A stretch of 64,000 nt of DNA from Marinobacter sp. DY40_1A1 (GTDB lineage: Bacteria > Pseudomonadota > Gammaproteobacteria > Pseudomonadales > Oleiphilaceae). The stretch covers positions 186,001-250,000 of the forward strand of contig NZ_VCHA01000005.1 of the NCBI RefSeq assembly GCF_016597815.1, in the 5' to 3' direction. Of this stretch, positions 32,849 through 44,283 are shown in pieces (within the stretch, counting starts at the first letter, position 1; every line of letters starts with the position of its first letter). Under the pieces are notes generated by a model, which had not been told where the DNA came from, ran no database searches, and saw only the letters and a list, made by a program, of their open reading frames with translations. Position numbers and translations under genes: made by a program.

Positions 32849-34903
32849 ATGGCGGGACTGATTGGGATTGGCCTGTCCGGTATCCTTGGCCACCAGAGTG
32901 CTCTGAATACCACGGGCAATAACATTACCAACGCAAATACGCCTGGCTACAGTCGGCAGGAAGTGGTGTTTGAAACCCAGCAGGGGCAACGCACCGGTGC
33001 CGGTACAATCGGTAAGGGCGTTAGCATTGTAGACATTCGCAGGCTGGCGAATGAGTTCCTTGTGCAGCAGGTTCGTGAAGACAGTACTCTGGCCGGCGAA
33101 CAGCAAACTCTGAATTCCGAACTGAGCCGGCTTGATAACTTGCTGGGCGGTGAGACCACGGGGTTGAACAATGCCCTGAACAACTTCTTTGCAAGCCTGC
33201 AGAATGCTGCAGAAGATCCTGCCTCGTTGCCGCAGCGCCAACTGGTTCTGAGCGAGGCGCAGCAGGTGGTTAATCGGTTTCAAGCCCTGAGCCAGGAGTT
33301 CATTCAGCAGCGGGAATCGATAAAGACTCAGATGCAACAGGGTGCCAAGGATGCCAATACCCTGCTTAACAGTATTGCCGATCTGAACCTGGCTATTTCT
33401 GAATCTCCGGGGCTGGCCCAGGGCAGAATGCCCAACGAGTTATTGGACCAGCGTGACGAAAAACTGCGCCAACTCTCTGAACTGGTGAACATACGGGTAA
33501 CAGAAACAGAAGGTAGCCAGGTAAACGTTTCTCTATCCAACGGTCTGTCTCTTGTTGTTGGAAACAATGCTGCCCAGCTTGGTACCCGGAATAATGCCGA
33601 AGATCTTACCCGCCTGGAATTTACGCTCAGTACCGGTGGCCGCACTCTCAATATTGACGAACAGATTACCGGTGGAAAACTTGGTGGTTTGCGGCGTTTT
33701 GATAATGAGGCACTGAAACCCGCATTTGATGAATTGGGGCGGATTGCTATCGGGCTTGCTGCCAGCGTGAACCATCAGCACGAAATCGGGATGGATCTTG
33801 AGGGTGATCTTGGCGGGCTGTTTTTTAACGACATAAATGACCTGGCTGTGCAGCGAAGCCGTGTAGTGGCCAACGCCAACAATCAGTTGCCGAAAGATGG
33901 ACGATTGGCAGTTGAGATTACTGACAGCACAAAACTGCCGGCGGGTAGCTGGACACTTCAGTTCAGTGGCGATGGCAGTAGCTTTGAACTTATCGACAAA
34001 GCCACCGGGAAGGTTGTTAATCAGGGCCGACTGCCGAACCCTGTGCAGTCTGAAATTTCCATGCCCGGATTTAATATTCGTATTGAGGGCGGCACGTTCA
34101 ATGCGGGTGACAAGTACCTGATTCAGCCCAGCCGAAACGCTGCGCAGTCCATGGGCTTGCAAGTAAACCGGGAAGAAGACCTGGCATTTGCCAGCCCGAT
34201 AAGGGCCACTACCGGTGAGCAGAACGTAGGCACCGGCAAGATTGACCAGGGCACCATGCTGGACGTGCGCAGCCCATTTACGGGTTCGTTGTTGCCGGGT
34301 TTTCAGACTGCCGGTGAGTTGGCGAATGGGCCTTTAACGATCATGTTTGAGGCGGGTGGCTCTACGGGCATAAGGTACGTTGTAAAGGGTCCGGAGGCTG
34401 TGCCTGGTGATCCTTCGAGTGCACCTACTATCGGCTCTCCAAGGGAATACACTGGCGGCAATATCAATCTGGTCTTTAGCAGCGACCCTGCTGCGGGAGC
34501 GGATTATCAGGGCTTTCAGTTCAAGCTGACAGGGCAGCCAGCGGTAGGTGATACCTTCGAGATTAACTACAACAGCAACGGCGTGTCAGACAACCGCAAC
34601 GCTGAGCTACTGGCTGCATTGGGCACCGCTAATACACTGAACGGCAAAAGCCAGAGCTTCACTGAAGGCTACGCCGGTTTGGTTGAAGATATTGGTGTAA
34701 AAACACGCCAGAGCCAGTTTGATCTTTCTGCAGGAAAAACCCTGCTGGAGCAATCCACGGCCCAGCGGGAGTCTGTTTCAGGGGTGAACCTTGATGAGGA
34801 AGCCGGCAGGCTGATTCAGTACCAGGCCGCTTATAACGCCTCGGCACAGGTGATTTCAGTGGCCCAGGATCTATTCAATACGCTGTTGCAGACGTTCCGG
34901 TAG
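32849..34903 (+). CDS. flgK: hook-filament junction protein FlgK
   Basis: 684 residues, on the long side for FlgK (about 550-680). The N-terminal signature GLSGILGHQSALNTTGNNITNANTPGYSRQ is split here only for length and matches FlgK well. The C-terminus SVSGVNLDEEAGRLIQYQAAYNAS carries the conserved export and assembly helix. It joins the hook to the filament together with FlgL. It follows flgJ by three bases, with GGGGAG before the start. Confidence 0.94.
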   Translation: MAGLIGIGLSGILGHQSALNTTGNNITNANTPGYSRQEVVFETQQGQRTGAGTIGKGVSIVDIRRLANEFLVQQVREDSTLAGEQQTLNSELSRLDNLLGGETTGLNNALNNFFASLQNAAEDPASLPQRQLVLSEAQQVVNRFQALSQEFIQQRESIKTQMQQGAKDANTLLNSIADLNLAISESPGLAQGRMPNELLDQRDEKLRQLSELVNIRVTETEGSQVNVSLSNGLSLVVGNNAAQLGTRNNAEDLTRLEFTLSTGGRTLNIDEQITGGKLGGLRRFDNEALKPAFDELGRIAIGLAASVNHQHEIGMDLEGDLGGLFFNDINDLAVQRSRVVANANNQLPKDGRLAVEITDSTKLPAGSWTLQFSGDGSSFELIDKATGKVVNQGRLPNPVQSEISMPGFNIRIEGGTFNAGDKYLIQPSRNAAQSMGLQVNREEDLAFASPIRATTGEQNVGTGKIDQGTMLDVRSPFTGSLLPGFQTAGELANGPLTIMFEAGGSTGIRYVVKGPEAVPGDPSSAPTIGSPREYTGGNINLVFSSDPAAGADYQGFQFKLTGQPAVGDTFEINYNSNGVSDNRNAELLAALGTANTLNGKSQSFTEGYAGLVEDIGVKTRQSQFDLSAGKTLLEQSTAQRESVSGVNLDEEAGRLIQYQAAYNASAQVISVAQDLFNTLLQTFR

Positions 34904-34921
34904 CAGACGAGGTGATGTGAC

Positions 34922-36163
34922 ATGATCAGAATTTCATCACAACAGGTGTTCTCAAGCGGTATTAACCGGTTGCAGGAGTTGAACAGTAACCTGAACAACA
35001 CGCAACAACAGATATCCACGGGTAAGCGGGTGAATAAGCCGTCGGACGATCCGGTGGCTGCGGCCCGTATTCTCAAGCTTGATCAGGAGCTTTCACGGGT
35101 CAAGACCTACGAGCGCAACGTGGATTTAGCGGATAACCGGCTCAAGCAGGAAGAAAGTGCGCTAACCAGCGCGGTGGACGTTATTCAGCGCATCCGCGAG
35201 TTAACTGTGCAGGCGGGCAACGGGGCTTTGTCACCGAACGACCGCAAGTCGATCTCTTCTGAAATGAAAGAGCGGTTAGGGCAGCTGGCGAATATCGGGA
35301 ACACCCGGGATGCGTCAGGTGAGTACATTTTTAGCGGGTTCCAGGGGTCGGTGCAGGCCTTTCAGGTAAATGACCAAGGCAAGTACGAATATAATGGCGA
35401 TGAAGGCCAGCGCGTTCTGGAGATTGATGACGGCGTAACCGTGCCGATCAGTGATAATGGCAAGGGCATTTTTGTGAATGTGCCTGCAGCGGTGACAGGG
35501 CAGTTTGATGGTACAACCCCTGTCGGAGAGTCTATTTCAGGCGTTAAGGTGGTTAACGAGGCTGATTTGGCTGGTGCGTTTCCGGGCGGCTTCCCCAACG
35601 ATATAACGCTTGAGGTAGATTACGGCGGGCCTACCCCCCAGGTGTTGGCCACTGATAATAACAGCACTCCACCGCGGACGTTGACTGTTACCCCGCCGGA
35701 TTACGAGGATGGAGGTGTGTTTGTTGTTGCCGGGATCGAGGCAAGCATTACCGGCGTGACCGTAGCCACGACGGATACGTTCACGTTGAAGGTGGGTGAG
35801 AAGCAATCTGTCTTCGGCACCATCGAGAACCTGATTGCCGGCCTGGACTCAATCAATAAAGGCACTCCGGAAGGCCTGGCTGAATATGACGACTTGATCG
35901 CGCAATCTCTGGTGAATCTCGATAACGCTCAGGAGAGTTTTATCCTCAAGCAAACAGAGCTCGGCGGGCGCATGAACGCGGTTGAATCCACTAAAAGCTT
36001 TTTGGCAGATTCTTCGGTGTATACCAATGAAATCCGCTCGCAGCTGCAGGATGTTGATTATGCAGAAGCAATCAGTAACTTGAGTTTCCAGAGTTTTGTA
36101 CTTCAGGCCGCACAGCAGTCGTTTGCCAGGGTTTCGCAGCTATCGCTGTTCGATCGTTTATAA
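34922..36163 (+). CDS. flgL: hook-filament junction protein FlgL
   Basis: 413 residues. The flagellin-like N-terminus RISSQQVFSSGINRLQELN and ISTGKRVNKPSDDPVAAARI identify it, with the C-terminal YAEAISNLSFQSFVLQAAQQSF closing the coiled coil. It forms the second junction ring onto which flagellin polymerises. It is the last flagellar gene here; a tRNA with its own promoter follows. Confidence 0.94.
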   Translation: MIRISSQQVFSSGINRLQELNSNLNNTQQQISTGKRVNKPSDDPVAAARILKLDQELSRVKTYERNVDLADNRLKQEESALTSAVDVIQRIRELTVQAGNGALSPNDRKSISSEMKERLGQLANIGNTRDASGEYIFSGFQGSVQAFQVNDQGKYEYNGDEGQRVLEIDDGVTVPISDNGKGIFVNVPAAVTGQFDGTTPVGESISGVKVVNEADLAGAFPGGFPNDITLEVDYGGPTPQVLATDNNSTPPRTLTVTPPDYEDGGVFVVAGIEASITGVTVATTDTFTLKVGEKQSVFGTIENLIAGLDSINKGTPEGLAEYDDLIAQSLVNLDNAQESFILKQTELGGRMNAVESTKSFLADSSVYTNEIRSQLQDVDYAEAISNLSFQSFVLQAAQQSFARVSQLSLFDRL

Positions 36164-36200
36164 ATATTCGGGCCAGCGGGAAAACTCCTGTCTCTGTGTA

Positions 36201-36228
36201 TTGATTTCACGGGCAGGCTCAGTATAAT
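36201..36228 (+). promoter_or_regulatory. sigma-70 promoter of tRNA-Leu
   Basis: TTGATT (36201-36206) and a perfect TATAAT (36223-36228) are 16 bases apart, ending 17 bases before the tRNA. Confidence 0.8.
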
Positions 36229-36244
36229 TCCCCCTCTCTTCGTT

Positions 36245-36331
36245 GGCGGCGTGGTGGAATTGGTAGACACGACGGATTCAAAATCCGTTGCTAGAAATAG
36301 TGTGGCGGTTCGAGTCCGCCCGCCGCTACCA
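36245..36331 (+). tRNA. tRNA-Leu (CAA)
   Basis: 87 bases including an encoded CCA. The acceptor arm GGCGGCG pairs with CGCCGCT (first pair G-T). The D arm is TGGTGGAATTGGTAGACAC, and the anticodon stem-loop CGGATTCAAAATCCG places CAA at the anticodon. A long variable arm (TTGCTAGAAATAGTGT) marks it as class II, and the T arm is GGCGGTTCGAGTCCGCC. Confidence 0.97.
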
Positions 36332-36368
36332 AAATCTTACGAAGGTTTTTGGTTAAAAAGAGAAACAC

Positions 36369-36395
36369 AAAACCAGCTTCAAGGCTGGTTTTTTT
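36369..36395 (+). terminator. rho-independent terminator after tRNA-Leu
   Basis: AAAACCAGC TTCAA GGCTGG TTTTTTT: a short GC stem with flanking A and T runs, 38 bases after the tRNA. Confidence 0.88.
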
Positions 36396-36590
36396 GTGCC
36401 TGTTTGTTTTTCGCTGGAAATACCCGATACGCCAATTTGAACATGCGGCGAATTTTTACGGGTGCTGATCCTACCTCTGAACTATAATATTTCTTCGAAT
36501 TAAGTTGAGGCTTTCAAATGGGGGCCTTTGGGGCTGGCTGTCGATAATGCTCTATTAGCTATGGATAGATCTGAATGGGGATATAAGGGA

Positions 36591-37643
36591 ATGAACATCA
36601 TTATCAAATCTTTTTGCGTAGCCTTGATCATGTTTTTTGCGACGGCGGGTGCCGTGCAGGCAGCTGACACTGTCGAAGAATATATTCGGGAGTTTCCCAA
36701 CCAGGAACAGGTCAAGATGATGCACGCCTGGCTGGAAAAAAATGAGAAAGGTACGTTTCAGTTTACCGGCTTGGTAGACCCCACCGACAGTACCGTTGTG
36801 ACGCCCCAGGCCACGGTGAACTATGGGTACAACTGGTTCTCGGTTTCTGATGATCCCGCCATTGTTAAAACTCCGAAGTATGACAAGTTTTTCTCAGTTT
36901 CGATCTTTGATATGAAACACAATGTGCCTGCAGTGATTGTAAACCCGGACAAACCTATTCTGATCAAACGCCCGGGGCAGAAGGTACCTGACGGCGACTT
37001 CCATGTTGTTTCACTGGAAACTGATCAAGGCGTGATTCTTACGCGCATGGTTGTTGTGGATAACCTAAAAGAGGTTATGGGACTGAGTAAGAAGATCGTT
37101 ATGGAAGGCGGGAGGGGTAGTATGGTTCGAAACGTGCAGCGCTTCTCCGCTGAAACAGAAAAGAACGCGCTCTCTGTTATAGATGCCATTGTATCTTATG
37201 CGAACCCGGATGTTGCTTTCGGGGAAGTTAGTGGCGACGTGAGTTTCCTAAATCTTGCCGCAGGTGTGAAACTGGGGCAGTTGGGGACGCCGGCCGATAC
37301 TGTCCGCTACGGCATAATGCTGACGGATGATAAGGGGCAAGCACTCAATGGTAAGGATACTTATGTAGTTACCGTCCCTGCCGGGCTTCATTTGAAGGGT
37401 GGCTATTATTCGGTCACGCTTTATGGAGCAGACAACCAGCTACTGATTCCAAACGACAAGAAGATCTACGATCGCACCACTTTTTCATCTAAAGCAAATG
37501 TGGACGGCAGTTATACCTTGACTTTTAGCCCTGATGGCGAAGGGATTAATGGCATACCGACAGGCAAGGCTTTCTATGGGGTTTTGAGAGCCTATGTGCC
37601 TAACCCGGATGCAAACATGAAGGTTAAAGTTGTAAGGCAATAG
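36591..37643 (+). CDS. DUF1254/DUF1214-type periplasmic protein
   Basis: 350 residues from ATG at 36591, followed by a signal peptide ending AGAVQA near residue 24. The middle resembles DUF1254 (NYGYNWFSVSDDPAIVKTP, then KFFSVSIFDMKHNVPAVI). The C-terminal 110 residues resemble DUF1214 (GGYYSVTLYGADNQLLIPND, YTLTFSPDGEG). Such proteins are exported and widespread but have no settled function. A longer frame opens at 36528 without a better ribosome binding site. A lipoprotein gene follows 103 bases later. Confidence 0.75.
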   Translation: MNIIIKSFCVALIMFFATAGAVQAADTVEEYIREFPNQEQVKMMHAWLEKNEKGTFQFTGLVDPTDSTVVTPQATVNYGYNWFSVSDDPAIVKTPKYDKFFSVSIFDMKHNVPAVIVNPDKPILIKRPGQKVPDGDFHVVSLETDQGVILTRMVVVDNLKEVMGLSKKIVMEGGRGSMVRNVQRFSAETEKNALSVIDAIVSYANPDVAFGEVSGDVSFLNLAAGVKLGQLGTPADTVRYGIMLTDDKGQALNGKDTYVVTVPAGLHLKGGYYSVTLYGADNQLLIPNDKKIYDRTTFSSKANVDGSYTLTFSPDGEGINGIPTGKAFYGVLRAYVPNPDANMKVKVVRQ

Positions 37644-37746
37644 TTTCTGGCAGAGGTTGGCTGGAACTGCATCCAAAGTGATTTATCCAACAAAAGGCGG
37701 CCGCAAATGAGGCTGCCGTGAGCTTCTGAGAATTAAGAGGGAGAGT

Positions 37747-38394
37747 ATGAAAGGATCTACGGCGATGATGAAATATGTCTGCTTTTTTATTGCTGCACTT
37801 CTGGCCGGGTGCGCTAGCTCCGGTACGAAGGTTGAGCGAATTGATGCGGTTTCAGAGGTTGATAAAGACTATAAGCGCGTAATGGTGTTTGCGGTAACGG
37901 AAAAAGAGCACAACCGCTCAGCGATTGAAGCCGAGCTTGTAGCTGAATTGAACAAGAGTGACTTCAAGGCCAGTCGATTTGCAATGTCGAATTCTGACAT
38001 CCCTTGGGGCGATCCTACCAGGCTGCAGAACCTCGTTGCAGAAGATGCCAGAGCCGGAAATTATGATGGTGTTCTGGTGGTTTCGCTTGTGAGCAAGCAG
38101 CGCGAATCACGGTATGTGCCGGAGCAAGTGAACTACCAGCCAATCGTTACATCCTTTGGGCCTCTCGCTGCATCTACCTACATGCAGACAACGGTAGCGC
38201 CAGCTGATTACGAAGAAACAACAACCTACGCGTTGAAATCGACGTTGTTTGATACCGACTCCGCCAAGCCCGTTTGGCAACTTTATTCCAGCACCGTTGA
38301 TCCAACATCCATAGATTCTGCTGCCAAAGACTTTGGAGCGGTTATTGTTAAAGCGCTTGAAAAGACCTTGCCCCACGTAAAGAAGGGCAAATAA
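37747..38394 (+). CDS. hypothetical lipoprotein
   Basis: 215 residues from ATG at 37747 behind AGAGGGAG. Lipobox LLAGC is at about residues 18-22, after MMKYVCFFIAA. The mature domain alternates helices and strands in the order expected for a small alpha/beta fold (RVMVFAVTEKEHNRSAIEAEL, then DGVLVVSLVSKQ), which resembles the envelope-associated DUF4136/GNA1162-like group only in outline. No firm family is assigned. It may work with the preceding DUF1214-type protein. Confidence 0.68.
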   Translation: MKGSTAMMKYVCFFIAALLAGCASSGTKVERIDAVSEVDKDYKRVMVFAVTEKEHNRSAIEAELVAELNKSDFKASRFAMSNSDIPWGDPTRLQNLVAEDARAGNYDGVLVVSLVSKQRESRYVPEQVNYQPIVTSFGPLAASTYMQTTVAPADYEETTTYALKSTLFDTDSAKPVWQLYSSTVDPTSIDSAAKDFGAVIVKALEKTLPHVKKGK

Positions 38395-38493
38395 GGGTGT
38401 TCAGACCCTGGTCGGTTACACTGTGCTGCAGCGTGGGTTACTAGCGCTGCGTGGTTGTAACCAGGCTGGTGGGCGTGCGATACTATGCCGCCT

Positions 38494-38532
38494 CCGTAAG
38501 TGGGTGAATCCTGCTAAATCAGTCACTTACGG
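38494..38532. repeat. 9-bp inverted repeat upstream of queA
   Basis: CCGTAAGTG (38494-38502) and CACTTACGG (38524-38532) are exact inverted copies around 21 bases. A TACTAT -10-like element lies at 38481-38486, so the repeat would fall in the queA leader and act as an operator or RNA hairpin. The rest of 38395-38617 shows no gene. Confidence 0.45.
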
Positions 38533-38617
38533 AAATTAACCAGCAGCGATCCGGAACTGGCATCTGCAGCTACCCCAATCAAGTCGCAGTAATGCGGCGC
38601 CTTGAATAGTCTGGTCC

Positions 38618-40860
<2,243 letters not shown>

Positions 40861-40890
40861 ATCCTTTTGCTTAATCAACGGAGAATTTTG

Positions 40891-41256
40891 ATGAAATCAG
40901 TCAAGTTGTTTTTGGCCGGCCTTATGGCAATGATGCCAGCATTGGCAATGGCCCAGGCGGCCCCTGCTCCAGGTGGCATGGGTGTTATGGGTCAGGTTAT
41001 CTTTTTTGCCGGCTTTATTCTTATTTTCTATTTCCTGATCTGGCGCCCACAGTCCAAGCGTGCGAAAGAGCACAAGTCACTTATGTCCGGCTTGAACAAG
41101 GGTGATGAAGTGATTACCTCTGGCGGCATTGCCGGAAAGATCACCAAAGTTGCTGACGACTTCATCGTTGTTGAGATTGCCGACAATGTTGAAGTAAAGG
41201 TACAGAAAGTGGCTGTAGCCGCCGCACTGCCTAAAGGTACGCTCAAAGACATCTGA
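40891..41256 (+). CDS. yajC: Sec translocase accessory protein YajC
   Basis: 121 residues from ATG at 40891 (GGAG seven bases upstream). It is a single-span inner-membrane protein: after an N-terminal hydrophobic stretch, the main segment is VIFFAGFILIFYFLIWRPQSKR near 40-60, followed by the conserved NKGDEVITSGGIAGKI. It associates with SecDF. It stands between tgt and secD, the standard order. Confidence 0.95.
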   Translation: MKSVKLFLAGLMAMMPALAMAQAAPAPGGMGVMGQVIFFAGFILIFYFLIWRPQSKRAKEHKSLMSGLNKGDEVITSGGIAGKITKVADDFIVVEIADNVEVKVQKVAVAAALPKGTLKDI

Positions 41257-41319
41257 GCAAGGACTCTCTGGTCGGCCCTGATACCTGCCGGCCTGAACCT
41301 TCCTGGCTGAAACACCAAG

Positions 41320-41337
41320 GCCGGCTTTTAGGCCGGC
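41320..41337 (+). other. GC hairpin between yajC and secD
   Basis: GCCGGC TTTTAG GCCGGC forms a six-pair stem with a six-base loop 14 bases ahead of secD. There is no T run after it, so it is more likely an mRNA-stability or translation element than a terminator. Confidence 0.4.
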
Positions 41338-41350
41338 TACAAGGGATCCC

Positions 41351-43225
41351 ATGCTGAACAAGTACCCGCTTTGGAAAAACCTGATTATCCTGGTCGCGAT
41401 CGTGATCGGGTTTATCTACGCTTTACCTAACCTGTTTCCCGATGATTACGCTGTACAGATCACGGGTGCTCGCAGTAGCACCGAAGTAAACTCCGCTGTT
41501 CTGGAAAGAGCCGTAAAAGCACTGGAATCGGATGGCATTGAGGTTAAAAGCAGCACGCTTGAGGATCGGGATGCCCTTATACGGTTAACCAGTTCCGATG
41601 ACCAGTTGCGTGCTCGCCCTGCCGTTCAGGCCGCTCTTGGCAGAGACTATCTCGTCGCGTTGAATATGGCACCGTCCACGCCAGCCTGGCTGAAAAGTCT
41701 GGGTGCAGGGCCGATGAAACTTGGCCTTGATCTGCGTGGCGGCGTCCACTTTTTGCTTGAAGTTGATATGGATACCGCTGTTGGTCAGAGATTGGAGGCG
41801 GTTTCAGGGCAGATCAAGCGAGAGCTTCGCGAAGAGCGCATACGCTACCGCGGGGGGGACGTTAAAGGTACCCGTGATATCGTTTTGAGCTTCCGTGACG
41901 AAGCGTCGCGCACCGAAGCCTTTAACCTGATCAAGCGTCAGTACAACGAGTTTCTGTTAGATGAGAAAACCGTTGGTGATGAGTTCCAGATTGTTCTTAC
42001 GCTTTCTGAAAGCGAAGTAAACGCAATTCGAAAGTATGCCCTCGAGCAAAACCTGACTACCATTCGCAACCGGGTGAACGAGTTGGGTGTTGCCGAGCCT
42101 TTGGTTCAGCAACAGGGCGCTGACAGGATTATTGTTGAGCTCCCAGGTGTGCAGGATACTGCTCAGGCCAAACGGGTTCTCGGTGCTACGGCAAACCTGG
42201 AATTCCGCATGGAAGCCCGCCCGGATGCTCCCGCTGGCGAAACAGAGCAGTTCAGTTTCCGCAATGAGCGACAACGCACTGCCCGCCTGGAGCGGGACAC
42301 GATTGCTACTGGCAATAATGTGGCAAACGCCCAGCAGGCTTTTGATGAAAATGGCCAGCCTCAGGTAAGCATCACTATGGATTCTATCGGTGGCGATTTA
42401 ATGAATCGCGCTACGCGGAATGCCATAGGGCGGCGCATGGCAGTGTTGTTCATCGAATTCCGTACCGAAACTGAAACCAGAATGGTGGATGGCGAACCTG
42501 TTGAAGTCGACAAGCGTATCGTAGAGAAAGGAATTATCAGCCTCGCGACCGTTCAGTCTGCTCTGGGTAGCAGTTTCCGTATCACCGGCTTGGATTCCAT
42601 ACCTGAAGCATCCGAGCTTGCGCTGCTTCTGCGCGCAGGTGCGTTGGCGGCGCCTATGTACTTTGTACAGGAGCGTACCATTGGGCCTAGCTTGGGGCAG
42701 AAGAATATTGACGCGGGTATGATGTCGGTAGCTCTGGGTTTCATTCTTGTGCTGCTGTATATGCTGGTCTATTACCGGGGGTTTGGGGTTGTAGCAAATA
42801 TCGCTCTGACCATTAACCTGATGCTTCTGATAGCTTGCATGTCCATTCTCTCCGCTACGCTAACGCTGCCTGGTATTGCCGGTATCGTTTTGACAGTGGG
42901 TATGGCAGTAGATGCTAACGTATTGATATTCGAGCGCATAAAGGAAGAGTTGAGGTCAGGGGTGTCGCCACAACTTTCCATTAACGCCGGCTATTCACGT
43001 GCGTTTGTGTCTATTTTCGATGCCAACATAACCACATTGCTAGTTGCAGTTATCCTCTTCGCAATGGGCTCGGGCCCGGTAAAAGGTTTCGCAGTGACGC
43101 TGTGTATCGGGATTATGACGTCCATGTTCTCAGGACTGATGGTCAGCCGCAGTATCGTCAATATGGTTTATGGCGGCCGCAGGGTCGAGAAACTGTCGAT
43201 CGGAGGAAAAAACGCCAATGTCTGA
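41351..43225 (+). CDS. secD: protein-export membrane protein SecD
   Basis: 624 residues. The first membrane segment is at about 8-27, the large periplasmic P1 domain runs to about 450 and contains LGLDLRGGVHFLLEVD near 120, and five further segments occupy the C-terminus (GIVLTVGMAVDANVLIFERI near 510). With SecF it uses the proton gradient to pull exported proteins outward. It overlaps secF by eight bases. Confidence 0.96.
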   Translation: MLNKYPLWKNLIILVAIVIGFIYALPNLFPDDYAVQITGARSSTEVNSAVLERAVKALESDGIEVKSSTLEDRDALIRLTSSDDQLRARPAVQAALGRDYLVALNMAPSTPAWLKSLGAGPMKLGLDLRGGVHFLLEVDMDTAVGQRLEAVSGQIKRELREERIRYRGGDVKGTRDIVLSFRDEASRTEAFNLIKRQYNEFLLDEKTVGDEFQIVLTLSESEVNAIRKYALEQNLTTIRNRVNELGVAEPLVQQQGADRIIVELPGVQDTAQAKRVLGATANLEFRMEARPDAPAGETEQFSFRNERQRTARLERDTIATGNNVANAQQAFDENGQPQVSITMDSIGGDLMNRATRNAIGRRMAVLFIEFRTETETRMVDGEPVEVDKRIVEKGIISLATVQSALGSSFRITGLDSIPEASELALLLRAGALAAPMYFVQERTIGPSLGQKNIDAGMMSVALGFILVLLYMLVYYRGFGVVANIALTINLMLLIACMSILSATLTLPGIAGIVLTVGMAVDANVLIFERIKEELRSGVSPQLSINAGYSRAFVSIFDANITTLLVAVILFAMGSGPVKGFAVTLCIGIMTSMFSGLMVSRSIVNMVYGGRRVEKLSIGGKNANV

Positions 43226-44171
43226 TGATCAGAAGCAAAAATTTGATTTTATGGGGTTTCGGAAGTTTGCTTCCGTAATCTCCATTATCTTGGTGGTTGC
43301 GTCTATTGTGCTGCTTGGAATCCGTGGCCTTAACTTTGGCATGGATTTTACCGGTGGTACGTCGGTAGAGTTGGAATATGCGCAGGCACCGCAACTGGAT
43401 GAGGTTCGGTCAACGCTTACCGAAGCTGGTTACGAGCAGTTTGTCGTGCAGAACTTCGGCGCTGATACCATCGTTCTTGTGCGCCTTAACGAATCCGGTA
43501 ATGATCAGTTAGCTCAGGAGATCGTCAGCGTTTTGACTCAAAATGGTGGCGATCTGAAGCTGATAGGCTCCGAATTTGTGGGGTCCCAAGTGGGCGACGA
43601 ACTCAAGGAGAACAGCGGTCTTGCGCTTCTCATAGCGCTTGCGGTGGTACTCATCTATGTGGGTATGCGCTTCCAGTTCAAGTTTGGTATTGCGTCGGTG
43701 GTGCCTTTGGCCCACGACGTTATTATCGTTCTTGGCATCTTCGCGCTGTTCCAGTGGACGTTTGACCTCACAGTTCTTGCAGCTCTGCTTGCGATTATCG
43801 GTTACTCGCTGAACGACACTATTGTTGTGGCAGACCGTATCCGTGAGAATTTCCGGAAAATGCGGGTGGGTGAATCCTGGGACATTATCAATGAGTCTAT
43901 CCATCAGACTATTGCTCGTACCATAAACACCTCTGGCACCACGTTGGTGGTTCTTCTGGCCCTGTATTTCTTCGGAGGCGAAGCCATTAACAAATTCGCT
44001 TTGGCATTGATTATAGGTGTGGTGGTGGGTACCTATTCATCTATCTATGTCTCTGCCAACTTGCTGATGGTGATGGGTGTTTCTCGCGAAGACCTCATGG
44101 TGCCTGCAAAAGAGGGCACGGGAGAGGGTGAAGAAGAGGAGCAGCCACCGGAGTGGCTCGACCGTATGTAG
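43218..44171 (+). CDS. secF: protein-export membrane protein SecF
   Basis: 317 residues from ATG at 43218, which overlaps the secD stop and has GGAGG upstream. Six membrane segments, the periplasmic LNFGMDFTGGTSVELE near 35-50, and the IIGYSLNDTIVVADRIREN motif near 195. The acidic C-terminus is cytoplasmic. It partners SecD. Confidence 0.96.
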   Translation: MSDDQKQKFDFMGFRKFASVISIILVVASIVLLGIRGLNFGMDFTGGTSVELEYAQAPQLDEVRSTLTEAGYEQFVVQNFGADTIVLVRLNESGNDQLAQEIVSVLTQNGGDLKLIGSEFVGSQVGDELKENSGLALLIALAVVLIYVGMRFQFKFGIASVVPLAHDVIIVLGIFALFQWTFDLTVLAALLAIIGYSLNDTIVVADRIRENFRKMRVGESWDIINESIHQTIARTINTSGTTLVVLLALYFFGGEAINKFALALIIGVVVGTYSSIYVSANLLMVMGVSREDLMVPAKEGTGEGEEEEQPPEWLDRM

Positions 44172-44198
44172 TTCAGGTTCCGGGTTAATAACCCGGGC

Positions 44199-44237
44199 AC
44201 AAAAAAACCGCCACAATTAGTTGGCGGTTTTTTTGTG
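44199..44237. terminator. bidirectional terminator after secF
   Basis: AAAAAAACCGCCA and TGGCGGTTTTTTT form a stem flanked by A and T runs, between secF and the converging suhB gene. Confidence 0.92.
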
Positions 44238-44283
44238 CCCTGAACCTGGGTTTGGCTTAGTTCAGGGGTTAAGCGTATTCAGC

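Noticed and set aside
36251..36487. 78-codon reading frame over the tRNA
   Set aside because: It reads through the tRNA-Leu and its terminator; the tRNA fold explains the sequence.
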